A model generated the notes under the pieces. It saw nothing but the letters and a program-made list of their open reading frames with translations. It was not told the DNA's origin and ran no database searches. 64,000 bases of DNA from Bacteroidaceae bacterium (GTDB lineage Bacteria > Bacteroidota > Bacteroidia > Bacteroidales > Bacteroidaceae): contig CABIXF010000008.1 of assembly GCA_902362595.1 (NCBI GenBank), forward strand, positions 1 to 64,000. Reading direction: 5' to 3'. The position numbers and the translations under genes were made by a program. Positions 27,234 to 37,285 of the stretch are shown here, piece after piece; within the stretch, counting starts at the first letter, position 1, and every line of letters starts with the position of its first letter.

Positions 27234-28565
27234 TTATAAAGCAGGCAGGCTGTTCCCGTTTATTTTCCGGTAGAGGTCGAGGGCATATACGTCGGTCATC
27301 CCGGAAATATAATCGAGTACAGCCTGTATTTTTTCATATAAGGTCGGGGCCTGAATATAGTACTGGCTGGATACTCGGTTTATCAGGAGTTGCGAGTAGG
27401 CTTTCTGGGGGTAGCGCACTGCCTCAATCATCAGGTCGATAAGTGTGGTAATCACTTGGTAACCGGCCAGTTCGATGTCGACCACGTCTTTGGAACAGTA
27501 GATTTTTTCGAAAGCTGTATGTGAACAGTTCTGGTAGGCCTCTCTCACCCGTTGGCTTAGTTGTTGAATCAGTGTTCCCTGGAAGGTTCCGTCGAGCAAG
27601 GGCTTTTCATTTTCAATAAATGCGTGTACACATTCATTAATCAGTATACCGATGGCCGATGAACGCAGGTAAGCTATTTGTTCGTTGGTGTCGTCTACCA
27701 TTTTGCATATCGCGTGGATATGGTCCATCTTTTCGGGAGCAAAGAAACGGAGATACAAGTCCTTGGTTTCCTGTGTAGTAAGAATTTTCAGCTTGTGGGC
27801 ATCTTCGATATCCATCATCTGGTAACAAATGTCATCGGCCGCTTCTACGAGATACACCAGCGGGTGCCGGCAGAACCTCAGGGGCTCTCCTTCTTTGCTT
27901 TTCTGCTGGATGCCAAGTTCCTGGGCTATTTTTTGGAAAGCAGCTTCTTCACTGGTAAAGAAACCGAACTTCTGCTTGCTCCCTGCCAGTTGGGAAGAGA
28001 AGGGATATTTTACAATGGAAGCCAGTGTGGAGTAAGTCAGTACAAAGCCTCCCGGACGTCTCCCCTGAAACTGGTGTGTCAGCAGACGGAAGGCGTTGGC
28101 ATTTCCTTCAAAATGAGTAAAATCGTCCCATTCCTTGGGGGAAAGCTGTGATTGAAGAATCCGTCCTTTTCCTTCAGAGAAATATGTACCGATTGCCTTT
28201 TCACCGGAATGTCCGAATGGAGGATTTCCCAGGTCGTGAGCCAGGCAGGCTGCGGCCACAATGGAACCTATTTCCGAGATATGTGAATCGTGAAGTTCCG
28301 GGTGAAGCTGTAGCAGTTCAGAGGAAACCTTGTTGCCCAGCGAACGGCCTACGCAGGAAACCTCCAAGCTGTGTGTCAGTCGGTTATGTACAAAGATACT
28401 TCCCGGAAGAGGGAATACCTGTGTCTTGTTCTGCAGGCGGCGGAAAGGGGCTGAGAATATCAGACGGTCGTAGTCGCGCTGAAACTCCGTCCGATCTTCT
28501 TTTCTACGTTCGTGAAGATTCTCCAACCCGAATCTCTTATTTGAAATCAATTGTTTCCAGTTCAT
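27234..28565 (-). CDS. dgt: Deoxyguanosinetriphosphate triphosphohydrolase (HD domain)
   Basis: Cleaves dGTP (and possibly other dNTPs) to deoxynucleoside and triphosphate. From the ATG at 28565 it is 443 aa; the open frame extends upstream to 28748 but those residues are AT-rich, unconserved and overlap the -7 element. Conserved parts: FSAPFRRLQNKTQVFPL, NRLTHSLEVSCVGRSLG (first His of the HD site), CLAHDLGNPPFGHSGE (HD) and VEAADDICYQMMDIEDAHK. The neighbouring divergent dut gene also belongs to dNTP housekeeping, so the intergenic region may coordinate the two. Confidence 0.93.
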   Translation of the reverse strand: MNWKQLISNKRFGLENLHERRKEDRTEFQRDYDRLIFSAPFRRLQNKTQVFPLPGSIFVHNRLTHSLEVSCVGRSLGNKVSSELLQLHPELHDSHISEIGSIVAAACLAHDLGNPPFGHSGEKAIGTYFSEGKGRILQSQLSPKEWDDFTHFEGNANAFRLLTHQFQGRRPGGFVLTYSTLASIVKYPFSSQLAGSKQKFGFFTSEEAAFQKIAQELGIQQKSKEGEPLRFCRHPLVYLVEAADDICYQMMDIEDAHKLKILTTQETKDLYLRFFAPEKMDHIHAICKMVDDTNEQIAYLRSSAIGILINECVHAFIENEKPLLDGTFQGTLIQQLSQRVREAYQNCSHTAFEKIYCSKDVVDIELAGYQVITTLIDLMIEAVRYPQKAYSQLLINRVSSQYYIQAPTLYEKIQAVLDYISGMTDVYALDLYRKINGNSLPAL

Positions 28566-28622
28566 GGCGTAACTCCTTTGTGATGTGGGTTTTAAATTTA
28601 AAGAAGCTCTAAAAGTTAAGTG

Positions 28623-28630
28623 CAAAAATA
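28623..28630 (-). promoter_or_regulatory. dgt -7 element TATTTTTG
   Basis: A minus-strand TAnnTTTG lies about 58 bases before the dgt ATG. The -33 element is not clear. It supports the start at 28565. Confidence 0.5.
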
Positions 28631-28703
28631 TAAAAAAATGGTAAACGTAACTATTAATTCTGTGGATTGTGTAACTTCGCAACTTCATAAAGGGTAAAAT
28701 AAG

Positions 28704-29138
28704 ATGAAAATACAGATTATAAATACTTCCCGGCATCCGTTGCCGCAATATGCCACCGCACAGTCGGCGGGGGTAGACCTTCGTGCCAATCTTGCTGAAT
28801 CCATTGTGTTGAAGCCTCTACAGCGCTGCCTGGTGCCGACAGGCTTGTTTCTTGCCTTGCCGAAAGGGTATGAAGCACAGGTACGTCCACGCAGTGGCCT
28901 GGCCATTAAGAAGGGGATTACCGTGTTGAATTCTCCAGGTACGATTGATGCCGATTATCGGGGAGAAATCAATGTGATACTGGTCAACCTGTCGTCCGAG
29001 GAATTTGTGATTGAAGACGGGGAACGCATAGCCCAGATGGTCATTGCCCGCCACGAACAGGCCGAATGGGAAGAAGTGGAAGTGTTGGACGAAACAGAAC
29101 GGGGGGCAGGAGGTTTCGGTCACACAGGAACGGTATAA
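28704..29138 (+). CDS. dut: dUTP diphosphatase
   Basis: Hydrolyses dUTP to dUMP and PPi, keeping uracil out of DNA and feeding thymidylate synthesis. The 144-aa trimeric enzyme shows all five motifs: [10 protein letters not shown] (1), [11 protein letters not shown] (2), [11 protein letters not shown] (3), GERIAQMVI (4) and GAGGFGHTG (5, mobile P-loop-like arm; the usual Ser is His here). The TPR gene starts 11 bases downstream, so dut leads a four-gene envelope operon. Confidence 0.95.
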   Translation: MKIQIINTSRHPLPQYATAQSAGVDLRANLAESIVLKPLQRCLVPTGLFLALPKGYEAQVRPRSGLAIKKGITVLNSPGTIDADYRGEINVILVNLSSEEFVIEDGERIAQMVIARHEQAEWEEVEVLDETERGAGGFGHTGTV

Positions 29139-29149
29139 ACTTTGTGAGT

Positions 29150-30937
29150 ATGAAAAAATTGCTAGGAATTATCGGGCTTGTCTTGTTGCTGGTAGCCTGC
29201 GGTACAACGGGGCGGCAATCTGCATCCAGACGCGGCTTGGTCAGTGAGGACAAAGATACATTGTCGTATGAACAGCGCCGGAAGTATGACTATTTCTTCC
29301 TGGAAGCGGTGCGCATGAAGCAAAAAGGAGAATATGATGCAGCTTTCGAACTGTATAAGCATTGCTTGGATATCTACCCGAACTCGGCTCCGGCTTTGTA
29401 CGAGATTTCCCGGTTCTATATGGTGCTGGGACTGGAGAAGAAGGGAGAAGAGGCCTTGAAAAAAGCAGTCCGTTCGGATGAATCGAATTTCTGGTACAAG
29501 CAGACGTTGGCGGCTTATTATCAGCAGAAACGGGATTGGCCGAAAGCCATTGCCGTATATGATGACATGGCACATCAGTTTCCTTCTCGTTTAGAGCCTT
29601 TGATGGCTTTGGTCGATTTGTATAATCAGACGAAGAGTTATGCACAGGTGGTTTCCGTGTTGAACCGTCTGGAAGAACTTGATGGAAAGTCGGAACAGAT
29701 TAGCATGGAAAAGTTCAGGATGTATCTGCTGATGGACAATCAGGAACAGGCTTTCCAGGAAATCGAGAACTTGTCGAAAGAGTATCCTTACGATATGCGT
29801 TATCAAACCATTCTGGGAGATGTGTATTTGAATAATAACAAACCGGATGAGGCGTATGCGGTGTATCAGAAGATCCTGAAGGAGGAGCCAGGATATGCAC
29901 CGGCCTTGTTGTCAATGGCTTCTTATTATAAACAGATTGGAAAGGATAGTTTGTATCAGCAGCAGTTGGATACTATTTTGCTGAACGACAATGTGGAGTC
30001 GGATACGAAGATGAGCATCATGCGGCAGCTGATTCTGCAATCTGAACAGACCACGAAGGACAGCACGCAGATTGTGGCATTGTTCAAGAATATCCTGGCT
30101 CGTCCGCAACAGAATGCCGATTTGTCGATGCTTTGTGCGCAGTATATGATTACCAAGCATATGGAAAAGGAGTCTGTGCCGGTGCTGAATCAGGTGCTGT
30201 CGCTCGACCCGGAAAACAAGCCGGCTCGTCTGCAACTGTTGAGCTATGCCATCCGTGACAATGACCTGGATGAAGTGATTCGTGTGGCGACCCCAGCCCT
30301 GCAGTATAATCCGGATGCGATGGAGTTCTATTATTATCTCGGTCTGGCCCATTATCAGAAAGAGGAGACGGACAAGGCAATGGAGATTTTTCAGAAAGGA
30401 TTGAAGCAGGTCAACGAAAAGAGTGACAAGAATATCGTATCCGATTTCTATGCCATCTTGGGCGATTTGTATCATTCCAAGGAGATGAAGGCGGAAGCGT
30501 ATGCGGCTTACGATTCTTCGTTGGTCTACAATCCGAACAACATCGGTACGCTCAACAATTATGCCTATTACCTGTCTGTGGAGCGGACGCACCTGGACAA
30601 GGCGGAGGAAATGAGTTACAAGACGGTGAAGGCGGAACCGGAAAATTCCACTTACCTGGATACGTACGCATGGATTTTGTTTGAGAAGAAACGTTACACC
30701 GAGGCGCGGATTTATATTGATCAGGCCATGAAGAGCGGAGGAGACAGCAGCCAGGTCATTGTGGAGCATTGCGGTGACATTTACTATATGTTGGGCGAGA
30801 AAGATAAGGCATTGGAATACTGGAAGAAGGCCGACAGTATGGAGAACAAGGAAGAAGATGGAGCCACTCCTCGTACGGAAGCCGAGTTGAAACGCTTGAA
30901 ACGTAAAATCGCATTGAAAAAATACATTGCAGAATGA
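29150..30937 (+). CDS. TPR-repeat lipoprotein
   Basis: A 595-aa protein with a lipoprotein signal (LLLVAC, acylated Cys at about residue 17) followed by many tetratricopeptide repeats from about residue 45 to the end: GEYDAAFELYKHCLDIYP, DWPKAIAVYDDMAHQFP, NNKPDEAYAVYQKILKEEPG and EETDKAMEIFQKGLKQ are typical units. It is an extracytoplasmic scaffold of unknown partners, probably anchored in the outer membrane. The ATG at 29150 is chosen over an upstream start inside dut because the lipoprotein signal begins there. The stop codon overlaps the DUF4292 start by four bases. Confidence 0.88.
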   Translation: MKKLLGIIGLVLLLVACGTTGRQSASRRGLVSEDKDTLSYEQRRKYDYFFLEAVRMKQKGEYDAAFELYKHCLDIYPNSAPALYEISRFYMVLGLEKKGEEALKKAVRSDESNFWYKQTLAAYYQQKRDWPKAIAVYDDMAHQFPSRLEPLMALVDLYNQTKSYAQVVSVLNRLEELDGKSEQISMEKFRMYLLMDNQEQAFQEIENLSKEYPYDMRYQTILGDVYLNNNKPDEAYAVYQKILKEEPGYAPALLSMASYYKQIGKDSLYQQQLDTILLNDNVESDTKMSIMRQLILQSEQTTKDSTQIVALFKNILARPQQNADLSMLCAQYMITKHMEKESVPVLNQVLSLDPENKPARLQLLSYAIRDNDLDEVIRVATPALQYNPDAMEFYYYLGLAHYQKEETDKAMEIFQKGLKQVNEKSDKNIVSDFYAILGDLYHSKEMKAEAYAAYDSSLVYNPNNIGTLNNYAYYLSVERTHLDKAEEMSYKTVKAEPENSTYLDTYAWILFEKKRYTEARIYIDQAMKSGGDSSQVIVEHCGDIYYMLGEKDKALEYWKKADSMENKEEDGATPRTEAELKRLKRKIALKKYIAE

Positions 30938-31767
30938 AACAGTTGATTCATTGGTTATATATTGTGTGCCTCGTGGCAGTGGTTTCTTCTTGTAGTTCCC
31001 TGCGTCATGTGGAACGTACTCCGATGATTGGCGGACTGAAAGGGGAAGATTATCAAGAGAAGGTAATAGCTGGTTTTCCTCGCTGGAATTGTGTGACGGG
31101 AAAAGTGGCACTCAACCTGAACGTGGAAAATCGGAAGAATATGAAATTGTCGGCCACGCTTCGGATGAAAAAAGGAGAGGTAATACAATTGTCGGTGGCG
31201 CCTTTTCTGGGCATTGAAGTTGCTCGGTTGGAAATTTCACCCGACCGAATTCTGGTAGTCGACCGTCTGCATAAACAGTATGTGGAAGTGTCTTTTGGAG
31301 AACTGAACCGCATGACAAATCTGAACCTGAGTTTCAATATGGTGCAGTCGTTGTTTCTCAACGAAATTTTCTTGCCCGGAAAGGAAACGCTGGAGGTGTC
31401 TGATTTGCATCGCTTCCGTATGGACCTGGAAGGTGACAGGGCATTATGGGAAGTGAAGGACAGTAAGAAACTGGCTTATCGGTTCTGGACTACAGCCGAT
31501 AAAGGGTGGCTGGAAAATACTTCTGTATCTTTGTCGGGCACGGCGTATGCTTTGGACTGGACGTATGGCGACTTTGGAAAATTGGGGACTGGCTATTTTC
31601 CGCAGCATATTTTGGCCGAATTGCAAGGAGTCGGGAAACAATATAGTCTGGACATGAAACTCTCACGGATGTCTGTCAGTGAGGACTGGGAGACGCGTAC
31701 GGAATTATCTTCTAAATATCAGAAGATGGAACTGGCAACTTTATTGAAAATGTGGTTAGGAAAATGA
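30934..31767 (+). CDS. DUF4292 lipoprotein
   Basis: A 277-aa lipoprotein (VVSSC, acylated Cys at about residue 20) of the Bacteroidetes DUF4292 family. The body is mostly beta strand (WNCVTGKVALNLN, LSATLRMKKGEVIQLSVAPFLG, ARLEISPDRILVVDRLHKQYV), a pattern that recalls the LolA/LolB lipoprotein-carrier fold; that resemblance is an inference. The gene overlaps the TPR gene and the EnvC-like gene by four bases each, so the three are translationally coupled and probably act together in the envelope. Confidence 0.82.
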   Translation: MKQLIHWLYIVCLVAVVSSCSSLRHVERTPMIGGLKGEDYQEKVIAGFPRWNCVTGKVALNLNVENRKNMKLSATLRMKKGEVIQLSVAPFLGIEVARLEISPDRILVVDRLHKQYVEVSFGELNRMTNLNLSFNMVQSLFLNEIFLPGKETLEVSDLHRFRMDLEGDRALWEVKDSKKLAYRFWTTADKGWLENTSVSLSGTAYALDWTYGDFGKLGTGYFPQHILAELQGVGKQYSLDMKLSRMSVSEDWETRTELSSKYQKMELATLLKMWLGK

Positions 31768-33071
31768 AACGTGGAGTGTGCATATTATGGGCATGTCTTT
31801 GCATGTGTACACTTTCTGCACAGACCACCCGCAAGATTCGGCAGCTGGAGAAGCAGCGGAATGAGTTGAAGCAGCAGATTGCTGAATCGGAAACGTTGTT
31901 GCAGTCAACCAAGAAGGATGTAAAAAGTCAGTTGGGCAATCTGGCCTTGATTTCAGGACAGATAGAGGAACGCCAAAAGTATATTCAAACGATAGAAAGC
32001 GACGTGCAGACGATTCAGAAAGAGATAGATCGCTTGGGGAGAGACCTGCAACGTCTGCAGAAAGAACTGAGCGAGAAGAAAAAAAAGTATGAGCAGTCTG
32101 TGCAGTATATTTATCGCAATAAATCCATTCAGGATAAGTTGATGTTTATCTTTTCGGCAGAAAACTTCGGACAGATGTACCGCCGTTTACGTTATGTGCG
32201 TGAGTATGCCGATTATCAACGCCTGCAAGGAGTGCAGGTGCAGCGGAAGCAGCAGCAAGTGACTGATAAGGCGGCCTCGTTGAAAAGCAGCCGGCAGGCA
32301 AAGGAGGATTTGCTGAAGCAGGGAGAAGCCGAAAAGGCCAAACTGGTTGCACAGGAGCAGGAACGGAAGCAGATTCTGTCGAATTTGCAGAAGAAACAGC
32401 GCAGTATCCAGTCGGAACTGACTAAACAGCGTCGTTCTGCCGATAAACTGAATGCGCAGATTGACCGCTTGATTGAAATAGAAATAGAAAAAGCTCGTAA
32501 ACGTGCCGAAGAAGAGGCCCGCCGGAAAGCGGAAGAAGCCCGTAAGAAGGCCGAGGCAGAGAAGAAGACGGCTGTCGTTTCTTCTGCGGAAACTAAAAAG
32601 GCGGAACCTTCTGTCGGAAAGCTGGAAGCATACAAGGTAGATTCGGAAGACCGTCGTTTGTCTAGCAGCTTTGAAAAGAACAAGGGAATCCTTCCGGTAC
32701 CGATTACCGGCCCCTACGTGGTGGTAGGACACTATGGACAATATCAGGTGAAAGGACTCCGGAACGTGAAATTGGATAACAAAGGCATGGATATCAAGGG
32801 GAAGGCAGGCGCCAATGCGCGGGCCATTTTTGATGGTGAGGTGTCGGCTGTTTTCCAGTACAATGGACTGACCAATGTGCTGGTACGCCATGGAAGTTAT
32901 ATTTCGGTGTATTGCAATTTGTCGATGGTGCGTGTGAAGAAAGGGAGTCTGGTACGTGCTCGCGATGTGCTGGGCGAAGTGCATACCAATGCTGAAGGAG
33001 AAACCATTCTGCACTTCCAGCTCCGCAAGGAAACGGTGAAACTGAATCCGGAACTCTGGATACATCGCTAA
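31764..33071 (+). CDS. EnvC-like murein hydrolase activator (degenerate LytM/M23 domain)
   Basis: A 435-aa exported protein: a signal peptide (cleavage likely after CTLSA), then a long coiled coil (about 20-260, rich in Lys, Glu, Gln and Arg) and a C-terminal LytM domain (about 310-435). The zinc ligands are incomplete: where active M23 enzymes read H-x-G-x-D this has NKGMDI, while HGSYISVY and LHFQL remain. Loss of that His is typical of EnvC, which activates amidases for daughter-cell separation instead of cutting peptidoglycan. The ATG at 31764 forms ATGA with the previous stop; a GTG at 31752 is less likely. A strong terminator follows. Confidence 0.87.
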   Translation: MKRGVCILWACLCMCTLSAQTTRKIRQLEKQRNELKQQIAESETLLQSTKKDVKSQLGNLALISGQIEERQKYIQTIESDVQTIQKEIDRLGRDLQRLQKELSEKKKKYEQSVQYIYRNKSIQDKLMFIFSAENFGQMYRRLRYVREYADYQRLQGVQVQRKQQQVTDKAASLKSSRQAKEDLLKQGEAEKAKLVAQEQERKQILSNLQKKQRSIQSELTKQRRSADKLNAQIDRLIEIEIEKARKRAEEEARRKAEEARKKAEAEKKTAVVSSAETKKAEPSVGKLEAYKVDSEDRRLSSSFEKNKGILPVPITGPYVVVGHYGQYQVKGLRNVKLDNKGMDIKGKAGANARAIFDGEVSAVFQYNGLTNVLVRHGSYISVYCNLSMVRVKKGSLVRARDVLGEVHTNAEGETILHFQLRKETVKLNPELWIHR

Positions 33072-33094
33072 AGAACTCTTTATTATACTATACA

Positions 33095-33131
33095 AAAGCT
33101 TCAGGTGGCTGTGCTACCTGGGGCTTTTTTT
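33095..33131 (+). terminator. Terminator of the dut operon
   Basis: A stem of about 12 bp (33095-33106 with 33116-33127) is followed by a run of seven T residues. Confidence 0.87.
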
Positions 33132-33192
33132 GTGGAAGGTATTGCAATAAAGTTTTCAGGGCAAGTACGAATTCTTTTCTTTTGCCTGACAA

Positions 33193-33286
33193 TTTCTCTG
33201 TTTCACACTTTGGTATTTATATCCCACACTGTGGTTTATATATTTCACGGTGTGGTTTATGTATCCCACACTGTGGGACAGAGAAA
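33193..33286. repeat. 21-bp tandem repeat array with inverted ends (copy B)
   Basis: Four units in exact 21-bp phase start at 33201, 33222, 33243 and 33264. Units alternate TTTCAC and TCCCAC starts and share CACACTGTGG-like cores with AT-rich tails. The array is flanked by TTTCTCTG (33193-33200) and CAGAGAAA (33279-33286), as in copy A at 8151-8243. An open frame through the array (33105-33314) starts inside the terminator and is not credible. The rest of 33072-33463 is AT-rich and I see only the terminator and this array in it. Confidence 0.88.
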
Positions 33287-33463
33287 ATGCCTTAATATAA
33301 TAAATTATATTTAGTTCTGTTTGGAAGAAAATAATAAAATAAAAAATGTTTAACTGGTTTTCTTTTTTACTTCAATAATTAGTTATACATTCGTACGCTT
33401 TTCACACGAAGTCTTTTCATGGAGACTGTTGAAGAACGGAGAATTATTAATAATATTTATACT

Positions 33464-36400
33464 ATGAAACTAAAGCACTATTCTGTTTTGTCTTTCTGCA
33501 TGCTCAGCAGCTTGTTTGCTACGCCTTTTCCCATGTGGGCAGTTCCGCAAACTGGGGTGACCATTCGCAGTGCCAGTGTGTTGAATCCGACAGCTGTAGA
33601 GGTTGTTTTTTCCAATCAGCAGCGTATGACGTTGGATTTTTATGGAGAAAATATTTTTCGCATGTTTCAGGACAATAAAGGTGGCATTGTCCGCAATCCG
33701 GAAGCGATTCCTGAAGCCTAGATTTTGGTGAATAATCCGCGTCAGGAGGTGGGAAAACTTTCCTTGACAGATAAGGATGGAGTCATTACGGTGGCTACCG
33801 ACCGGATTGAGGTGAAGATGGACAAGCGCACCATGCTGTTCAAGATTACGGATAAAGCACGCCAGAAAGTGGTGGCGGAGGCTGTTCGTCCGGCGGATTT
33901 CGCAGAGAAACAAGTCAGTCTTTTCTTGAAAGCGCAGGAGGGAGAGTATTTTTACGGCGGAGGGGTACAGAATGGACGCTTTTCCCATAAAGGTAAGAAA
34001 ATCAATATATTGAATACGAATCAGTGGACAGACGGCGGGGTGGCTTCTCCCACACCTTTTTACTGGTCGACGGAAGGTTATGGAGTGATGTGGCATACAT
34101 TCTCTCCCGGAGTATATGATTTCGGGGCAGCCGACAAAGGAGTGGTGGCGTTAAGTCACGAGAGAAACTATCTGGACGTGTTTTTCATGGTGGATGAAAC
34201 CCCGGTTGCTCTGCTGAATGATTTTTATCAGCTGACGGGTAATCCGGTGCTCCTGCCTAAGTTTGGATTTTATGAAGGACATTTGAATGCCTACAACCGT
34301 GACTATTGGAAAGAAGACGAAAAAGGAATTCTTTTCGAAGATGGCAAGAAATATAAGGAAAGCCAGAAAGACAATGGCGGCATCAAGGAATCGCTGAATG
34401 GCGAGAAGAATAACTATCAGTTCTCTGCACGTGCGGTCATCGACCGTTATGAGGCAGCCGACATGCCGTTGGGATGGATTCTGCCGAATGATGGCTATGG
34501 GGCCGGCTACGGACAGGCTTCCACACTGGACGGAAATATCCAGAACCTGAAAGAACTGGGTGATTATGCCCGTGCGAAGGGAGTGGAAATCGGTTTGTGG
34601 ACCCAGTCGGATTTGCATCCCAAGGAAGGAGTGGAACCGCTGTTGCAGCGCGACATTGTCAAGGAAGTGCGTGACGCTGGCGTGCGGGTGTTGAAGACCG
34701 ATGTGGCATGGGTCGGTGCCGGCTATTCGTTCGGCTTGAACGGGGTGGCCGATGTGGCTCGTATCATGCCTTATTATGGCAACAATGCACGTCCGTTCAT
34801 TATCTCACTCGACGGATGGGCCGGTACACAGCGTTATGCTGGTATCTGGTCGGGCGACCAGACCGGAGGAGAATGGGAATACATCCGTTTCCATATCCCG
34901 ACTTATATCGGTTCGGGGCTGTCGGGACAACCGAACATCACTTCCGATATGGATGGTATTTTCGGCGGGAAGAACATTCCGGTCAACGTGCGTGATTTCG
35001 AGTGGAAAACGTTTACGCCGATGCAGTTGAACATGGACGGATGGGGAGCGAACCCCAAATATCCGCAGGCTTTGGGTGAACCGGCCACTTCCATTAACCG
35101 CTGGTATCTTAAACTGAAATCGGAGTTCATGCCTATACCTATAGTATTGCACACGAGGCGGTGGATGGCAAGCCGATGATTCGGGCGATGTTCCTGGATT
35201 ATCCGAATGACTATACGCTGGGAACAGCCACTCGTTATCAGTTCCTTTACGGACCTTCTATTCTGGTGGCTCCTGTGTACTAGAAGACACAGGCCGACGA
35301 GAAGGGGAACGATGTGCGTCACGGCATTTATCTTCCCGAAGGCAACTGGATTGATTTTTTCACCGGCGATTTGTATGCAGGCGGACGGGTCATCAATTGT
35401 TTTGACGCACCCTTGTGGAAACTCCCGTTGTTCGTGAAGCAGGGAGCCATTCTGCCCATGACGGCCGCACACAATCAGGTAACCCAGATGGCGAAAAACA
35501 TCCGTACGTATGAATTGTATCCGGCAGGAAACACGGAATTTACGGAATACGACGACGACGGTATCTCCGAAGCCTATCGCAACGGGCAGTATGCGACGAC
35601 TCTTATCCGTTCGATGCGGGAAGGGGAAGACCTGAAAGTCAGTGTGGCACCTTCGCAAGGTCGTTTTGAAGGAATGGTGACGGAAAAGGCTACTTATTTC
35701 CGCCTCAATGTGACGGCACAGCCGAAGAAACTGACGGCACATATCGGAGGGAAGAAAGTGAAACTGACTCCGGTGTCTTCTTTGGAGGCATTGCAGAAGG
35801 GAGAAAATATATATTATTATGAAGCCGCTCCGGAATTGAACCGTTTTGCCACTCCGGGCAGTGAGATGGCCCGTGTGCAGGTGGTGAAGAATCCGGTGAT
35901 GCACGTCAAGCTGGCAGCAGTGGATGTGACACGGAATGAAGTGACGCTGGAAGTGAAAGGTTATGTGTTTGCTCCAGCAGAAAAACTGCGGGTCAGCCAG
36001 GGGGCATTGGCCACTCCGGAACCGCAGGTCACGGAAGAGAATACCGGGGCTTATACGCTGACTCCTTCCTGGAAGAAGGTGGACCATGCCGATTATTATG
36101 AGATTGAGTACAACGGTATGCTGTATAGTACCATCCGGGATACCCGACTGTTGTTTGAAGACCTCCGTCCGGAAACGACCTGTACATTTAAGGTGCGTGC
36201 GGTGAATGCTTCGGGTGTATCCGACTGGGCAACTGTCACTGCCACCACGAAGCCCGATCCGCTGGAATTTGCCATCCGGGGTATTACGGGCGAAACGACT
36301 TGTCCGAACCAGGGAGGTCAGGAAGTGAGCAAACTCTTTAATTTTGATGAAGGGGATGCATGGCATACGCAATGGAGTGCCCAGGCCGTTCCATTCGATT

Positions 36401-37278
36401 TGATTGTGGATTTGAACAGTGTGAACCAGCTCGACAGGTTTGAATACCTGCCTCGGCTGGATGCCGGAAACGGTACGCTGGGTAAGGGTACGGTATATTA
36501 TAGTATGGACAAATCCAACTGGCACGAAGCCGGCACGTTCGACTGGAAGGGTAGTGATGTGAAGACCTTTGCCTTTACCGAACATCCGACCGCACGCTAT
36601 CTCAAGCTGTCGGTAACCTCGGCCGTAGGTAATTATGGCTCCGGTCGTGAATTGTATGTCTTCAAGGTGCCGGGTTCGGAAAGCTATATTCCGGGCGACA
36701 TCAACCTGGATAAACTGGTGGACGAGAATGACCTGACTTCTTATATGAACTATACAGGCCTGCGTCGGGGAGATTCTGATTTTGAGGGATATATCAGCAA
36801 GGGCGACTTGAACGGTAACGGCCTGATTGATGCGCATGACATTTCTGCTGTAGCCGTACGGCTGGAGACGGGTGTCAGCAGCCGTCAGGTACCAGCAGTG
36901 GCCGGAGAGATTCAGATAGTTCCTTCAAAGAAAGTGTACAATGAAGGGGAAACGGTGGAAATCCGGGTATCCGGTAAAGGATTGCGTTCTGTCAATGCCC
37001 TCAGTTTCGCACTGCCTTATGACCCGCAGTTGTTGGAGTATGTAGGGATAGAGGGCACAGGCATGAAGGAAATGCGGAACCTGACCAACGACCGCTTGCA
37101 CACTAACGGGACAAAGGCTTTGTATCCCACGTTCGTAAATACGGGAGAAAAGCCTTACCTGGAAGGGGATGCGGAACTGATGACCATCCAATTCAAGGCT
37201 AAGCAGAAACAAAAACTGAATTTGAAGGTACTGGATGGCATGTTGGTAGACAAGTACATGAATACCGTAAAATTCTGA
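33464..37278 (+). pseudogene. Broken GH31 glycosidase with CBM32-, FN3- and dockerin-like modules
   Basis: An exported GH31 alpha-glycosidase of about 1270 codons with three lesions: an in-frame TAG at 33719-33721, a one-base deletion near 35135 (the protein resumes in the next frame as YTYSIAHEAV) and an in-frame TAG at 35281-35283. Parts in order: signal peptide (about 1-27), N-terminal beta domain, GH31 barrel with RVLKTDVAWVGAGYSFGLNG (nucleophile Asp near codon 412) and WSGDQTGGEW (acid/base Asp near 463), beta domains, an FN3-like module, a CBM32-like discoidin module, a dockerin-like GDINLDKLVDENDL repeat pair and a cohesin-like end. The module order recalls the GH31 alpha-N-acetylgalactosaminidases, but I cannot confirm that. 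The coding sense is otherwise well preserved, so decay is recent or the lesions are sequencing errors. Confidence 0.85.
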
Positions 37279-37285
37279 TGGAATG

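Noticed and set aside
33105-33314. A 69-codon frame whose end repeats seven-residue units such as SHTVVYI
   Set aside because: The 21-bp DNA repeat forces the seven-residue period. The frame begins inside a strong terminator and the same repeat at 8151-8243 has no matching frame.
33719-35283. Recoding of TAG as glutamine in this genome
   Set aside because: glsB ends in TAG, so TAG is an ordinary stop, and the frameshift near 35135 would still break the protein. Suppression by a phage tRNA remains only a remote possibility.
34903-36837. A 644-codon minus-strand open frame opposite the GH31 pseudogene
   Set aside because: Its sequence is rich in His, Arg, Ile and Phe as expected for antisense of a coding strand, and it shows no family pattern; the GH31 domains explain the region.
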